Made by a program: the position numbers and the translations under genes. A model generated the notes under the pieces. It saw only the letters and a program-made list of their open reading frames with translations, did no database searches and had not been told where the DNA came from. Positions 1 through 9,071 of a stretch of DNA of 64,000 bases are shown one piece after another; the first letter of the stretch is position 1; each line of letters starts with the position of its first letter. This DNA is from Albibacterium sp035514885. GTDB lineage: Bacteria; Bacteroidota; Bacteroidia; Sphingobacteriales; Sphingobacteriaceae. The stretch covers positions 310,001 through 374,000 of the forward strand of contig NZ_DATJCH010000024.1 in assembly GCF_035514885.1 (NCBI RefSeq), read 5' to 3'.

Positions 1-788
1 TTGCTGAGGTTTCAGAGGGGCAGGCCTGGTTTCAGCTCTATCATCCAACAGAAAACAGCTTGCGTGATGATATTCTAAAACGACTGGCAGCTGTTCAGTG
101 CCCGGTCTTAGTTGTACTTGTTGATGTTCCCTCTTTTGGTATGCGATATCGTGAAATAAAGAGTGGCTTATCCATGCCTCCACGGATGACTATTAATAAT
201 TTTCTACAAGCAGCTACTCGACCAACTTGGGCTTTTGAAACACTTCGAGTAGGTATACCTGAGTTTGCAACCTTAAAACCCTATATGTCTAAAGACTTAA
301 ATCTGAGTCAGTTGGGTAAATTTATGAATTCCACTTTTACAGGTAGGGTTGATGCTGATAAGATTTCAGCTATCCGAGATATTTGGAAAGGAAAACTTGT
401 AATTAAAGGCATTGTTAATGAAGAGGATGCAGAGAAAGTGACAGCTATTGGAGCAGATGGAATTATTGTTTCTAATCATGGAGGACGGCAGATTGATTCT
501 GGAGAGTCGACTATTAAGCCTTTGAAAGGCTTGGTAGATAAATTTGGGGATAAATTAAAAGTTATGATTGATAGTGGTTTGCGATCAGGACCTGATATTG
601 GAAGAGCCTTGGCTTGTGGTGCTGATTTTACCTTTATGGGCAGGCCCTTTATGTATGGAGTAGGCGCCTTAGGTGAAAAAGGTGGCGATCATACAATTGC
701 TATATTGAAACTACAGCTAAAGCAGGTTATGGAACAATTGGGTTGCGAAACGTTGGAGGATTTCAAGGAATGTTTAATTCAAAAATAA
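1..788 (+). CDS. FMN-dependent 2-hydroxyacid oxidase/dehydrogenase (lactate oxidase-like), 3' part
   Basis: The reading frame is open from base 3, so the gene begins left of the window; about 262 C-terminal residues are present of a family usually near 350-390. The internal TTG at 60 is not the start, because conserved sequence (WFQLYHPTEN) lies upstream of it. The family oxidises L-lactate or a related 2-hydroxyacid to the oxoacid with FMN. Visible motifs are LVIKGIVNEEDA (the FMN-contacting lysine strand), SNHGGRQ with the catalytic His and substrate-binding Arg, and the FMN-phosphate region DSGLRSGPD...GADFTFMGRPFMYG. Lactate 2-monooxygenase, lactate oxidase and quinone-linked lactate dehydrogenase cannot be told apart here. 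Family call is firm, substrate is not. Confidence 0.88.
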   Translation, partial: AEVSEGQAWFQLYHPTENSLRDDILKRLAAVQCPVLVVLVDVPSFGMRYREIKSGLSMPPRMTINNFLQAATRPTWAFETLRVGIPEFATLKPYMSKDLNLSQLGKFMNSTFTGRVDADKISAIRDIWKGKLVIKGIVNEEDAEKVTAIGADGIIVSNHGGRQIDSGESTIKPLKGLVDKFGDKLKVMIDSGLRSGPDIGRALACGADFTFMGRPFMYGVGALGEKGGDHTIAILKLQLKQVMEQLGCETLEDFKECLIQK

Positions 789-845
789 TTAAATCAGCAA
801 TGTTATTCCTTTGAAATATATTAATACTTAGCCCTTATAATAAAA

Positions 846-2081
846 TTAAAAAGCTTCACCTAAACTTACTGATACTCCAGAATAACCTTTACTAAAACCA
901 TAGTCGATTGCAATATTAGTATTCGAACCTTTATTGAACTTAACTCGTAATCCTGCACCGGCTGCAGGATTAATGTGTTTAAATCTACTGTTGTCCGTAT
1001 CACTTACGGAATTAATGCTAGCAAAAACTACAAATCCAAATAAGCCATTGTTGGTTATATCTCTACGATATTCGCTTTCGAGGTAGATCAGGGTTTTTCC
1101 ACGATAACGACTTTGCTCTATTCCTCTGCCCGACTTATATTGAGGTTCCATCCCTATACTGGGTAAGTTTAGGTACGGAGTATGATTATCTAAAACCGTC
1201 CAGAAATAAGACCAGACTGCTAATACATTTTGTTGACCTGGCCTTTTTGCAAAAGGGATATATTTTCGTGCATCGAGATAGATTGATCGCCATGTAGAAT
1301 TGCTGCCTAACAATGTTGAGTTTACACGATAGATTAAATTAGCATAAACGCCAGGAATAGGATTTATAGAATTATTACGAGTATCGTAAAGTAAATTTAG
1401 GCTGATGCCCGAAGAAAAAGCATTTGAACCTTCTTCAGTCCCATAATTATAACCTGTAAAATCTGCCAGACCTGTTGGATAATCTGTATGAATATTATGA
1501 AAGTAATCTAAGTTGTATCCAATGCCTGCATAAAAATAGGGCTTGATGCGTTTCAGGGCACTTTGGTAGAATCGGATATAATTATAGTTAATCAGCAGTT
1601 TATCTTCAGAAGGCTGGCCTCCGCCTAACCCCCAAGTATATTGAGGATAAACCATAAAATGCGTATCGCCCTTGATATTCCAAGTGTTATTGGCAAGCCA
1701 GAGATTACTTCTTAGTGGAATACCGAAACGGCTTCTGAAATTCCAATATGGAGTAAAAACTACAGAAGAGAGGTATGTACTATCCCGATTCCCTAAATAA
1801 AATCCTGCTGTAGTGGATGTTATTAAGATATTGCCACCGCCAGGTAATTCTCCTGAAATGGGTAATATGGAGAAGTACGCTTTTTTATTCTTTTCTTCTT
1901 CAAGGGTTTTTGGTTTTATCTTCAATATGGATTTTCCAATATCGAGTAAGTCTTTTTGTTTAGAAGTATCGCTGGGTACATTATTTTCAATGATAGCATT
2001 ACTCGCGTTTTGCGAGTAAGTGAAAAGAGGAAACAGTGTCAGTAAAAGACAAAAGTGAATCACACTCAACAGTTTACGCAT
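846..2081 (-). CDS. Outer-membrane beta-barrel protein, BamA/Omp85 (D15) C-terminal type
   Basis: A 411-residue exported protein. Residues 1-24 form a signal peptide ending in TYSQ. The rest alternates short polar and aromatic stretches typical of an outer-membrane barrel. Residues about 232-246 (YDTRNNSINPIPGVY) match the segment conserved in the surface-antigen/D15 barrel, and the C terminus ends in aromatic-rich strands. It lacks POTRA domains, so it is not BamA itself but one of the short Omp85-like barrels common in Bacteroidota, function unknown. It stands alone, converging on the oxidase gene to its left. No TAnnTTTG promoter box was seen upstream. Confidence 0.75.
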   Translation of the reverse strand: MRKLLSVIHFCLLLTLFPLFTYSQNASNAIIENNVPSDTSKQKDLLDIGKSILKIKPKTLEEEKNKKAYFSILPISGELPGGGNILITSTTAGFYLGNRDSTYLSSVVFTPYWNFRSRFGIPLRSNLWLANNTWNIKGDTHFMVYPQYTWGLGGGQPSEDKLLINYNYIRFYQSALKRIKPYFYAGIGYNLDYFHNIHTDYPTGLADFTGYNYGTEEGSNAFSSGISLNLLYDTRNNSINPIPGVYANLIYRVNSTLLGSNSTWRSIYLDARKYIPFAKRPGQQNVLAVWSYFWTVLDNHTPYLNLPSIGMEPQYKSGRGIEQSRYRGKTLIYLESEYRRDITNNGLFGFVVFASINSVSDTDNSRFKHINPAAGAGLRVKFNKGSNTNIAIDYGFSKGYSGVSVSLGEAF

Positions 2082-2207
2082 AGTAATACACGGTATATTT
2101 CATTATTCATATGAATAACGGTCTATTGTTATCCTAGTTTGATAAATTAACAGCAGGAATAATGTTTTGTTTGTACATTTAACTGTCGAAAACTATGTAA
2201 AATATTA

Positions 2208-2268
2208 ATGACTTAGGTTATTAATTGATATAGGTCAAGATTTTTCCAGCAAAGGTAATGTATCTTTG
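2208..2268 (+). promoter_or_regulatory. yceI promoter with Crp/Fnr-like operator
   Basis: TTGATATAGGTCAA at 2225-2238 reads as TTGAT-N4-GTCAA, one base from the TTGAT-N4-ATCAA palindrome of Fnr/Crp-type regulators. A -7 box TATCTTTG lies at 2261-2268, 22 bases downstream. With transcription starting near 2273-2275, the operator centre falls near -42, the class II activator position. There is no TTG at the normal -33 place, which fits activator dependence. A further block ATGACTTAGG lies at 2208-2217. The same arrangement occurs before the gene at 12796. Confidence 0.55.
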
Positions 2269-2322
2269 ATACCAAAGAAAAAGAAATTTATAAATAAACA
2301 TTTAAATACAATTAAGATTATT

Positions 2323-2895
2323 ATGAGAAAAATCACTTTATTTTTAGCCTTGCTATTTGCATCAGCCGGAGTATTTGCACAAACTACATGGGAAGCTGAT
2401 CCAAATCATTCAAAATTAGGATTTACTGTAACACATTTAGGGATTGCAGATGTTCCTGGACATTTTGATAAATTCGATGTAAGTATTGTTTCATCAAAAG
2501 AGGACTTCAGTGATGCTGCGATTGAATTGACTGTTCCGACTAATACAATCAATACGCGAGTAGAACAAAGAAATACTCACTTAAAAAGCCCTGACTTTTT
2601 CGATGTGGAGAAATTCCCTACAATGACGTTTAAAAGTACATCGATTGAGAAAGTAAGTGATGGTAAGTATAATGTAAAAGGAAATCTTACTTTACTAGGT
2701 GTGACTAAACCTATAACTGTAACGATGAATCACCGTGGAACTATTGTAAATCCTCAAGGAGCATCTGTTGCAGGAATTCAGATTTTAGGCACATTCAAGC
2801 GTTCTGATTTCGGACTTGGATCTAAATTCCCTGCACCAATGATTAGTGATGAAGTAATCGTTAAAGCAGACGGTGAGTTTCAGCATAAGAAATAA
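2323..2895 (+). CDS. YceI family periplasmic lipid-binding protein
   Basis: A 190-residue exported protein. The ATG at 2323 is chosen because it gives a clean signal peptide (MRKITLFLALLFASAGVFAQ); the upstream in-frame TTG at 2266 lies inside the promoter box and would add an unlikely lysine-rich extension. The mature part is a YceI lipocalin-like barrel: WEADPNHSKLGFTVTHLG at its start, then VEQRNTHLKSPDFFD, FPTMTFKST, GNLTLLGVTKPI and the closing RSDFGLGS region. YceI proteins bind polyisoprenoid or fatty amide ligands in the periplasm and are often stress-induced. It is monocistronic, with its own regulated promoter and a strong terminator. Confidence 0.93.
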   Translation: MRKITLFLALLFASAGVFAQTTWEADPNHSKLGFTVTHLGIADVPGHFDKFDVSIVSSKEDFSDAAIELTVPTNTINTRVEQRNTHLKSPDFFDVEKFPTMTFKSTSIEKVSDGKYNVKGNLTLLGVTKPITVTMNHRGTIVNPQGASVAGIQILGTFKRSDFGLGSKFPAPMISDEVIVKADGEFQHKK

Positions 2896-2916
2896 GAATC
2901 ATTAACAGGATTTGGA

Positions 2917-2945
2917 AAGCGGATTATTAATAATCCGCTTTTTTT
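2917..2945 (+). terminator. Rho-independent terminator of yceI
   Basis: A perfect 10-bp stem (AAGCGGATTA at 2917-2926 with TAATCCGCTT at 2931-2940), a TTAA loop and a following T run to 2945. Confidence 0.9.
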
Positions 2946-2995
2946 GTGCATTAATTTGTTATTTTACATTTGAATTAATCTATTAGAATATTAGG

Positions 2996-4219
2996 ATGAA
3001 AATTCTTCATACAGCAGATTGGCACCTTGGAAAGCGTCTTGAGAAATTCTCGCGCATGGATGAGCAGCGTGAAGTTCTGGAAGAGATTATACAGATTGCA
3101 GAGGATAATGATGTAGACGGAGTATTGATAGCCGGAGACCTGTTTGATAATTTCAATCCTTCGACTGAGGCAGTAGAATTGTTTTATAGAAGTCTTAAGC
3201 GATTGTCAAATAATGGGAAAAGGGTGGTTGTTGCTATTGCCGGAAACCATGACTCCCCTGATAGGATTGAGGCTCCGGATCCTTTGGCAAGGGAGTGTGG
3301 CATTTTGTTTGCCGGGTATCCCGACTCGGTTATATCGGTTGGAGAGTTAGATTGCGGTATAGCAATTCTTCAGAGCGAGCCAGGTTTTATTGAGTTAAAA
3401 TTGCCTGGATGTGATGAAACACTTCGTATAATTATTACTCCGTATGCCAATGAGTATCGCTTAAAGACATTTTTGGGAGTAGATGAGACTGAAAGTGAAT
3501 TACGGAATGTTTTAGAGACCAGATGGAAGGAATTAGCAGATAGGTACTGTGATGATAAGGGAGTAAATATTTTATTAGCTCACTTATTTATGATGAAGAA
3601 GGGTTCTGCTCCACCAGAAGAGCCGGAGGATGAGAAGCCAATCTTGCATGTGGGTGGTGCGCAAGCTATATATTCTGAGAATATACCTGAACAGATTCAA
3701 TATGTTGCATTAGGTCATTTACATAGACATCAGAAAATCGATAATAAACCTTGTCCTATGGTTTATTGCAGCAGTCCATTAAGTTATAGCTTTGCCGAAG
3801 CAGAACAGCAGAAGTTTGTTGTTTTGTTGGATATAGAGCCTGCGAAAGAGGTTCAGTATTCCAAGATTCCATTAACCAAGGGCAAGAAACTGCAACGTAA
3901 ACGGTTTGATGATATTGACGAAGCTGTTAAGTGGCTACAAGAGAACCCTGATTCTCTTGTAGAGCTTACGATGGTGACAGATCAATATATGCGTTCCGAT
4001 GATCGGAAAAGGCTTTTACAAGTGCATTCAGGAATAGTCACCCTTATTCCGGAGCTTATCAATTCGGATCAAGTGGAATCTCAGTCTCAAACGCTTGATC
4101 TTAATCAAAGTATCGAGGATTTGTTTAAACAATACTTTCAACATCGCCACGGGATAGAAGTAAATGATGAGTTATTTGATTTATTTAAAGAAATTAAAGC
4201 TGAACAAAACGAGGAATGA
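2996..4219 (+). CDS. sbcD: Exonuclease SbcCD, subunit D
   Basis: A 407-residue Mre11/SbcD nuclease subunit. Phosphoesterase metal motifs are in order: DWHLGK (Asp8, His10), GDLFD (Asp48, Asp51), GNHD (83-86), then LLAHLF and GHLHRHQ. With SbcC it forms the ATP-dependent complex that opens hairpins and processes blocked DNA ends. Its stop overlaps the start of sbcC in an ATGA (4216-4219), which indicates translational coupling. Length is normal for the family. Confidence 0.96.
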   Translation: MKILHTADWHLGKRLEKFSRMDEQREVLEEIIQIAEDNDVDGVLIAGDLFDNFNPSTEAVELFYRSLKRLSNNGKRVVVAIAGNHDSPDRIEAPDPLARECGILFAGYPDSVISVGELDCGIAILQSEPGFIELKLPGCDETLRIIITPYANEYRLKTFLGVDETESELRNVLETRWKELADRYCDDKGVNILLAHLFMMKKGSAPPEEPEDEKPILHVGGAQAIYSENIPEQIQYVALGHLHRHQKIDNKPCPMVYCSSPLSYSFAEAEQQKFVVLLDIEPAKEVQYSKIPLTKGKKLQRKRFDDIDEAVKWLQENPDSLVELTMVTDQYMRSDDRKRLLQVHSGIVTLIPELINSDQVESQSQTLDLNQSIEDLFKQYFQHRHGIEVNDELFDLFKEIKAEQNEE

Positions 4220-7200
4220 TACCTATAACGCTGGTTATTAAAGGGCTGTACTCTTATCAGGAGGCACAAACAATTGAATTTGATAAGCTTATTGAAGGAC
4301 AATTGTTCGGAATCTTTGGGTCTGTTGGATCGGGTAAGTCTTCAATTCTTGAGGCGATCTCTTTTGCTCTTTATGGGGAAACAGAAAGATTGAATCAAAG
4401 AGATAATCGTAATTATAATATGATGAATTTAAAATCGAATGATCTGTTAATCGATTTTAGATTCAAGAATTTTGATAATGAAGAATATCGTTTTATTGTG
4501 CGTGGAAAAAGAAATGGGAAAGACTTTAATAAAATAGGAACTTTTGATCGTAGCACATATAAATATATCAATGGTGAATGGATGCCATTAGAAAGTACTT
4601 CTGCAGATTCTATATTAGGACTTAGTTATGAGAATTTTAGAAGAACCATTATCATTCCACAAGGGAAGTTTCAGGAATTTCTGCAGTTAGGTGATAAGGC
4701 TAGAACGGATATGTTGAAAGAGATATTCAACCTTAATAAATATGAGTTCTTTTATCAAACATCGAGTATTGAACGTAAAAACAATGAGGCCATTCAGAAT
4801 TTGAAAGGTCAACTTTCTCATTATGATTATCTAATGAAAGAGGTTATTGATAAAAGAGAGACAGAAGTTAAACAATTGAAGGAAGAGCTAGACCAGAAAA
4901 GGCTATATCTATATGCAGAAGAAAAATTATACGAAGCACAATTAAAGGAAAAAAGGCTTTTTGATGATCAAGCATCCTATCTTAAGCAACTAAATGGACT
5001 TCTGGAAGCGGGTTCAGATATTGAACAGCTGGATAAAAAAGCACAAGATTATGAATACTGCCAGTTGCATTTTAAAAATAGATTAGAGCGCAGACAGGAA
5101 GTGGAGACTTTAATTAAGAAGCACACAGATTCCGGTCATGAATTAGTGCGTCTTTTTAATGAATGTTGTTCAAGCCTTGAACTTTTAACAAAAGAGCAGG
5201 AAGACGTAGAAATAGAATATAAAAAGCAGGAGAAATATAAGGAATTAGCTATTGAATATAAACATATTCTTTCTTTAATTCAGATAAGAGCAGATAAAAT
5301 CAAATTGAAGAAACGAATTGAAGACGGACAAATTTATGTAAATAAGGCTGTTGGGGAAAGGACTGCTATTGAAAATAATATTGCTGCGCTAAAAGCAAGA
5401 ACTCGTGAATTAAAGGCTTCTTTACCGGATTTAAATATTCTTTCCGATTTAAGAACATGGTTCTTTAAAAAAGAACATTTAGAGAGATCAATAAAAGGTT
5501 TTGAAGGCAAAGTAAATGAGTTAAAAGAAAGAAAAAAGATTATAACCCAAACAATTCATCAGCAATTAGCTCATCCTCTTTTAAAAGAGATAAAGACAGG
5601 TATTTATCCAGGTTATCATCGCGATCAGCTGCAGCAATTGAAAGATCATCATCGTGAAAAGCAAAAGGAAGTCCAAGGGCTAATCGAACATTATAATTTG
5701 CAAGTAAAATTAGGTGAATTTAGTAGCCAATTAAACGATGGAGAGGCTTGTGTTTTATGCGGCTCAGTTCACCATCCCAAAGTTTTAAAGGTGGACGATG
5801 TTTTGTCCCATTTAGAGAAAGCAACTTCCCATTTAGGAGAACTTAGAGAAATTGATGGGCTTCTGGAGAGGTTTCTTACTGAACTTTCACATTTCATTTA
5901 TGAAGAACAGGTAATCTCACAGCATATTACGATTGCTCAGAAGCAACTGGATGAAGAAAACTTAATCTATTTGGAACACAAAGCTTCTTTTAGATGGGAG
6001 AATCATTCTTCTCAAAAACCAGAAGCAGTAGATTTTGCATTTAAGGAAGCTGAGAAAACACAAGAGGAGATCTTACTCTTAGAAAAAGAAATCATAGAAC
6101 TAGAAGCCCTTTTAGTAAAGAAAAATGCTGATTATGATCGATACCAGAAGGCAGTTAATGAGTTTGAGATTCAGTTGGTTGAAAAAAGAACGGAGTTTTT
6201 GACCCTCCAACGGCAAGTTAAGAATCTTTCTTTTGAAGAATATCAGGAAGTGTCTGATGTTGAATTGGAATCAAAGATTAAAACACTTTATGCTACTATA
6301 GATTCCGTTAAAGGGCGTTTTGAGGCTTTTACTGAAAAGTATCAAGATCTTGCTAATCAAAAAATCACTCTCTCGGAGAGAATTAATTCATCCCAACAGC
6401 TGATTTCTGAGAATAAAGAGTCTTTGGAAAGGATTGAGATTGAATTAGAGAATGAATTGGCAAAATCTTCCTATTCTGATTTTCAACATATCCAGTCAAT
6501 TCTAAAAGAGCCGATCGATTTGTTAGCGATTAAGAAACGAGTATTAGAGCATAAGAAGGAAGTGTTCGCAATTGAACAACGTCTTGAACAGCTACAAGAT
6601 GTATTGGGTAACCGTGTGTTTAACGAAGAGCAATTTATATCGCTTGAAGCAAAGCTTATTGAACTTAAAAATGAGCTTGAAGTTATTCACTCAAACTATA
6701 TTCGGGAGTCTGAATTATTAAAAGCGAATAAGCAAGATTACGATAAGAAAGTTAAACTTGAAAAGGATTATGAGAAGTTACAACATCGTGCTTTAAATAT
6801 TAATACACTTAAGCAGCTTTTTAAAGGAAGTGGCTTTGTGAGTTATATTTCTACAGTTTATTTGCAGAATCTTTGTCATGCTGCAAATGCCCGCTTTTAT
6901 AAACTCACAAGGCAACAATTGCGTTTAGAGGTTAATGATAAGAATGATTTTCAGGTAAGAGATTTCTTAAATAATGGTAAAGTGAGGAACGTGAAGACCT
7001 TATCAGGCGGACAAACCTTTCAGGCTTCTCTTTCATTGGCATTAGCTCTGGCGGAGAGCGTGCAACAACAGAATAAATCTAATCAGAATTTCTTCTTTTT
7101 GGATGAAGGATTTGGATCCTTAGATAAGGAGTCGCTTCAAATTGCGTTTGAAACCTTAAAGTCGCTTCGTAAGGAGAATCGTATTGTAGGAATCATATCA

Positions 7201-7293
7201 CATGTAGAAGAGCTACAGCAAGAGATTGATGTATTTCTTACGATCGTAAATGATCCTTTTACAGGAAGTAAAATTACAGGAAATTGGGAGTAA
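4216..7293 (+). CDS. sbcC: Exonuclease SbcCD, ATPase subunit C
   Basis: A 1025-residue Rad50/SMC-like ATPase. The N-terminal lobe has Walker A GSVGSGKS (35-42) and a Q-loop region near IIIPQGKFQEFLQLG. Two long coiled coils (about 190-500 and 540-870) flank the zinc hook CVLC (Cys512, Cys515). The C-terminal lobe carries the ABC signature LSGGQ (929-933) and Walker B FFFLDEG (Asp963, Glu964). It links two SbcD nuclease heads and holds DNA ends. The start overlaps the sbcD stop. All catalytic elements are intact. Confidence 0.96.
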   Translation: MIPITLVIKGLYSYQEAQTIEFDKLIEGQLFGIFGSVGSGKSSILEAISFALYGETERLNQRDNRNYNMMNLKSNDLLIDFRFKNFDNEEYRFIVRGKRNGKDFNKIGTFDRSTYKYINGEWMPLESTSADSILGLSYENFRRTIIIPQGKFQEFLQLGDKARTDMLKEIFNLNKYEFFYQTSSIERKNNEAIQNLKGQLSHYDYLMKEVIDKRETEVKQLKEELDQKRLYLYAEEKLYEAQLKEKRLFDDQASYLKQLNGLLEAGSDIEQLDKKAQDYEYCQLHFKNRLERRQEVETLIKKHTDSGHELVRLFNECCSSLELLTKEQEDVEIEYKKQEKYKELAIEYKHILSLIQIRADKIKLKKRIEDGQIYVNKAVGERTAIENNIAALKARTRELKASLPDLNILSDLRTWFFKKEHLERSIKGFEGKVNELKERKKIITQTIHQQLAHPLLKEIKTGIYPGYHRDQLQQLKDHHREKQKEVQGLIEHYNLQVKLGEFSSQLNDGEACVLCGSVHHPKVLKVDDVLSHLEKATSHLGELREIDGLLERFLTELSHFIYEEQVISQHITIAQKQLDEENLIYLEHKASFRWENHSSQKPEAVDFAFKEAEKTQEEILLLEKEIIELEALLVKKNADYDRYQKAVNEFEIQLVEKRTEFLTLQRQVKNLSFEEYQEVSDVELESKIKTLYATIDSVKGRFEAFTEKYQDLANQKITLSERINSSQQLISENKESLERIEIELENELAKSSYSDFQHIQSILKEPIDLLAIKKRVLEHKKEVFAIEQRLEQLQDVLGNRVFNEEQFISLEAKLIELKNELEVIHSNYIRESELLKANKQDYDKKVKLEKDYEKLQHRALNINTLKQLFKGSGFVSYISTVYLQNLCHAANARFYKLTRQQLRLEVNDKNDFQVRDFLNNGKVRNVKTLSGGQTFQASLSLALALAESVQQQNKSNQNFFFLDEGFGSLDKESLQIAFETLKSLRKENRIVGIISHVEELQQEIDVFLTIVNDPFTGSKITGNWE

Positions 7294-7309
7294 TTGCCAG
7301 TGCCTTTTT

Positions 7310-7351
7310 ACCAAAAGAAAGAGTTAAAGGAATTATAATTCCTTTAACTCT
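7310..7351 (-). terminator. Terminator of the pnt operon built into the pntB stop region
   Basis: Bases 7320-7351 form a perfect 32-base palindrome (arms 7320-7335 and 7336-7351) that includes the last codons and stop of pntB. Read on the minus strand it is followed by a T-rich tail (TTTCTTTTGG). sbcC ends just to the left; on the plus strand the hairpin has no T run, so it mainly serves pntB. Confidence 0.75.
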
Positions 7352-8721
7352 CCTACTAATTTGGTTATGGTCTGTTTGGCATCACCAAAAAGCATCAAGC
7401 AATTATCTGCTCCAAATAGCTCGTTTTCAATACCCGCATAACCTTTACCCATACTTCTTTTAGATACAATCACGGTTTGTGCCTTCTCAACATTCAGAAC
7501 AGGCATCCCGAAAATTGGGCTATCAGGATTGGTTTTCGCAGCCGGGTTAACAACATCATTTGCACCTACTACAAATACTAAATCTGTGTTGGCAAAATCG
7601 TCATTAATTTCATCCATTTCGATTAATTTATCATAAGAGATATTTGCTTCTGCCAACAAAACGTTCATATGGCCGGGCATTCTTCCCGCAACCGGATGGA
7701 TAGCAAATCGAACATTTATATTCCTTTTCTCACATAGTTCACTTAATTCTCGGATCGCATGCTGTGCTTGAGCGACCGCCATTCCATAACCCGGAACAAT
7801 GATTAGAGAAGATACTGAATCAAAGATTTGTGCAGCCTCTTCTACTCCTACTTCTTTAACAGCAATTTCTGGTCCGTCAGCTTGGTTTCCACCTCCAGAC
7901 GTTTGACCAAAGCCACCCAATAAAACATTGATCAAGGAACGGTTCATTGCTTTACACATAATCTGTGTAAGGATAATTCCTGATGCACCTACTAAAGCAC
8001 CAGCTACTATTAATACATTGTTGTTAAGTACAAAACCTGTAGCACATGCTGCCATTCCTGAATAAGAATTCAGCAAGGAAATAACTACTGGCATATCAGC
8101 CCCACCAATAGGGATTACAACCAATACTCCTATAGCCAATGATAGAATTGCCAGAGCAATCATAAAGTTGGGGTTTGCGAAGTCAGTCAATGCAAATATG
8201 GAAACAGCAACTGCAGCAATTAGTAAAATCAGATTGATGAGATGTTGTCCGGTAAATGTAATAGCCTTTCCTGAAACCTTACCATTGAGTTTTAAATAGG
8301 CAATTAAAGAACCGGTGAAGGTAACTCCACCAATTAAAATACTGATTGCAACGCTAATGCCTGTGATTTGATCAACCTGCAGGCCTTTCTCTTGCGTATT
8401 TAACCAGAAATCTGCTAAAGCAACTGCAAGCGAAGCCAAACCCCCAAATCCATTAAATAAGGCAACCATTTCCGGAACCTTAGTCATTTGAACCTTATAG
8501 GCGATAATTAAACCAAGAGTAGAACCAATAACTACGCAGATTAAAATATCGACTAAGGTAATAGCCTCGACCTGAATGACAGTAGCAAAAATGGCGAGGA
8601 ACATGCCTATAGAAGAGAGGAAATTTCCCTTCCTTGCAGTACTGGTGCGGCCAAGCATTTTAATGCCAATAATAAATAAGATAGATGCTGCTAAATAAGC
8701 AATTTGTATAAAAATATCCAT
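7333..8721 (-). CDS. pntB: NAD(P) transhydrogenase subunit beta
   Basis: A 462-residue integral membrane protein. The N-terminal two thirds hold about nine hydrophobic helices (dII, proton channel half); the C-terminal domain (about 290-462) is the NADP(H)-binding dIII, with GYGMAVAQAQHAIREL, HPVAGRMPGHMNVLLAEA and VVGANDVVNPAA. Together with PntAA and PntAB it couples proton entry to reduction of NADP+ by NADH and so supplies NADPH. It is the last gene of the operon pntAA-pntAB-pntB, 43 bases after pntAB. Its stop codon lies in a long palindrome (see terminator). Confidence 0.96.
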   Translation of the reverse strand: MDIFIQIAYLAASILFIIGIKMLGRTSTARKGNFLSSIGMFLAIFATVIQVEAITLVDILICVVIGSTLGLIIAYKVQMTKVPEMVALFNGFGGLASLAVALADFWLNTQEKGLQVDQITGISVAISILIGGVTFTGSLIAYLKLNGKVSGKAITFTGQHLINLILLIAAVAVSIFALTDFANPNFMIALAILSLAIGVLVVIPIGGADMPVVISLLNSYSGMAACATGFVLNNNVLIVAGALVGASGIILTQIMCKAMNRSLINVLLGGFGQTSGGGNQADGPEIAVKEVGVEEAAQIFDSVSSLIIVPGYGMAVAQAQHAIRELSELCEKRNINVRFAIHPVAGRMPGHMNVLLAEANISYDKLIEMDEINDDFANTDLVFVVGANDVVNPAAKTNPDSPIFGMPVLNVEKAQTVIVSKRSMGKGYAGIENELFGADNCLMLFGDAKQTITKLVGELKEL

Positions 8722-8764
8722 TACAATAGGTTAGTAGGTTGTTATTATCCCTTTAATTAAAGGT

Positions 8765-9052
8765 TTATTTCTTTTTGAACATTTTAAGCATCCGGTCTGT
8801 AAGAGCATATCCTCCTACAACGTTGATGGTAGCCAAAATTAAAGCAAGCATTCCTAGCCATTTACTGGTAGCCCCATAATCCAATACATTACAGGCAATT
8901 ATTGCACCTACAATGGTAATCCCAGAAATAGCATTTGAGCCAGACATTAGGGGTGTATGGAGTGTTGGAGGTATTTTATTGATTAATTCAAAACCAACAT
9001 AGCTGGCTAATACCAAAATGTATAATAAGATAATGAATGATTCTGCAGTCAT
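8765..9052 (-). CDS. pntAB: NAD(P) transhydrogenase subunit alpha, membrane part (alpha-2)
   Basis: A 95-residue protein with three hydrophobic helices, corresponding to the membrane end of a one-piece PntA. I start it at the ATG at 9052 (MTAESFIILLYIL), which follows the pntAA stop by 19 bases; the longer frame from 9115 would overlap pntAA and add a non-membrane leader. The conserved motif HTPLMSGSNAISGI and the NVVGGYALTDRMLKMF end are present. Separate alpha-1, alpha-2 and beta genes are the arrangement known from Rhodospirillum rubrum. Confidence 0.9.
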   Translation of the reverse strand: MTAESFIILLYILVLASYVGFELINKIPPTLHTPLMSGSNAISGITIVGAIIACNVLDYGATSKWLGMLALILATINVVGGYALTDRMLKMFKKK

Positions 9053-9071
9053 AAAAGTATGTTTTGGATTT

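Noticed and set aside
2266..2322. Upstream TTG extension of yceI
   Set aside because: The TTG is inside the promoter box and the extension precedes a complete signal peptide starting at 2323.
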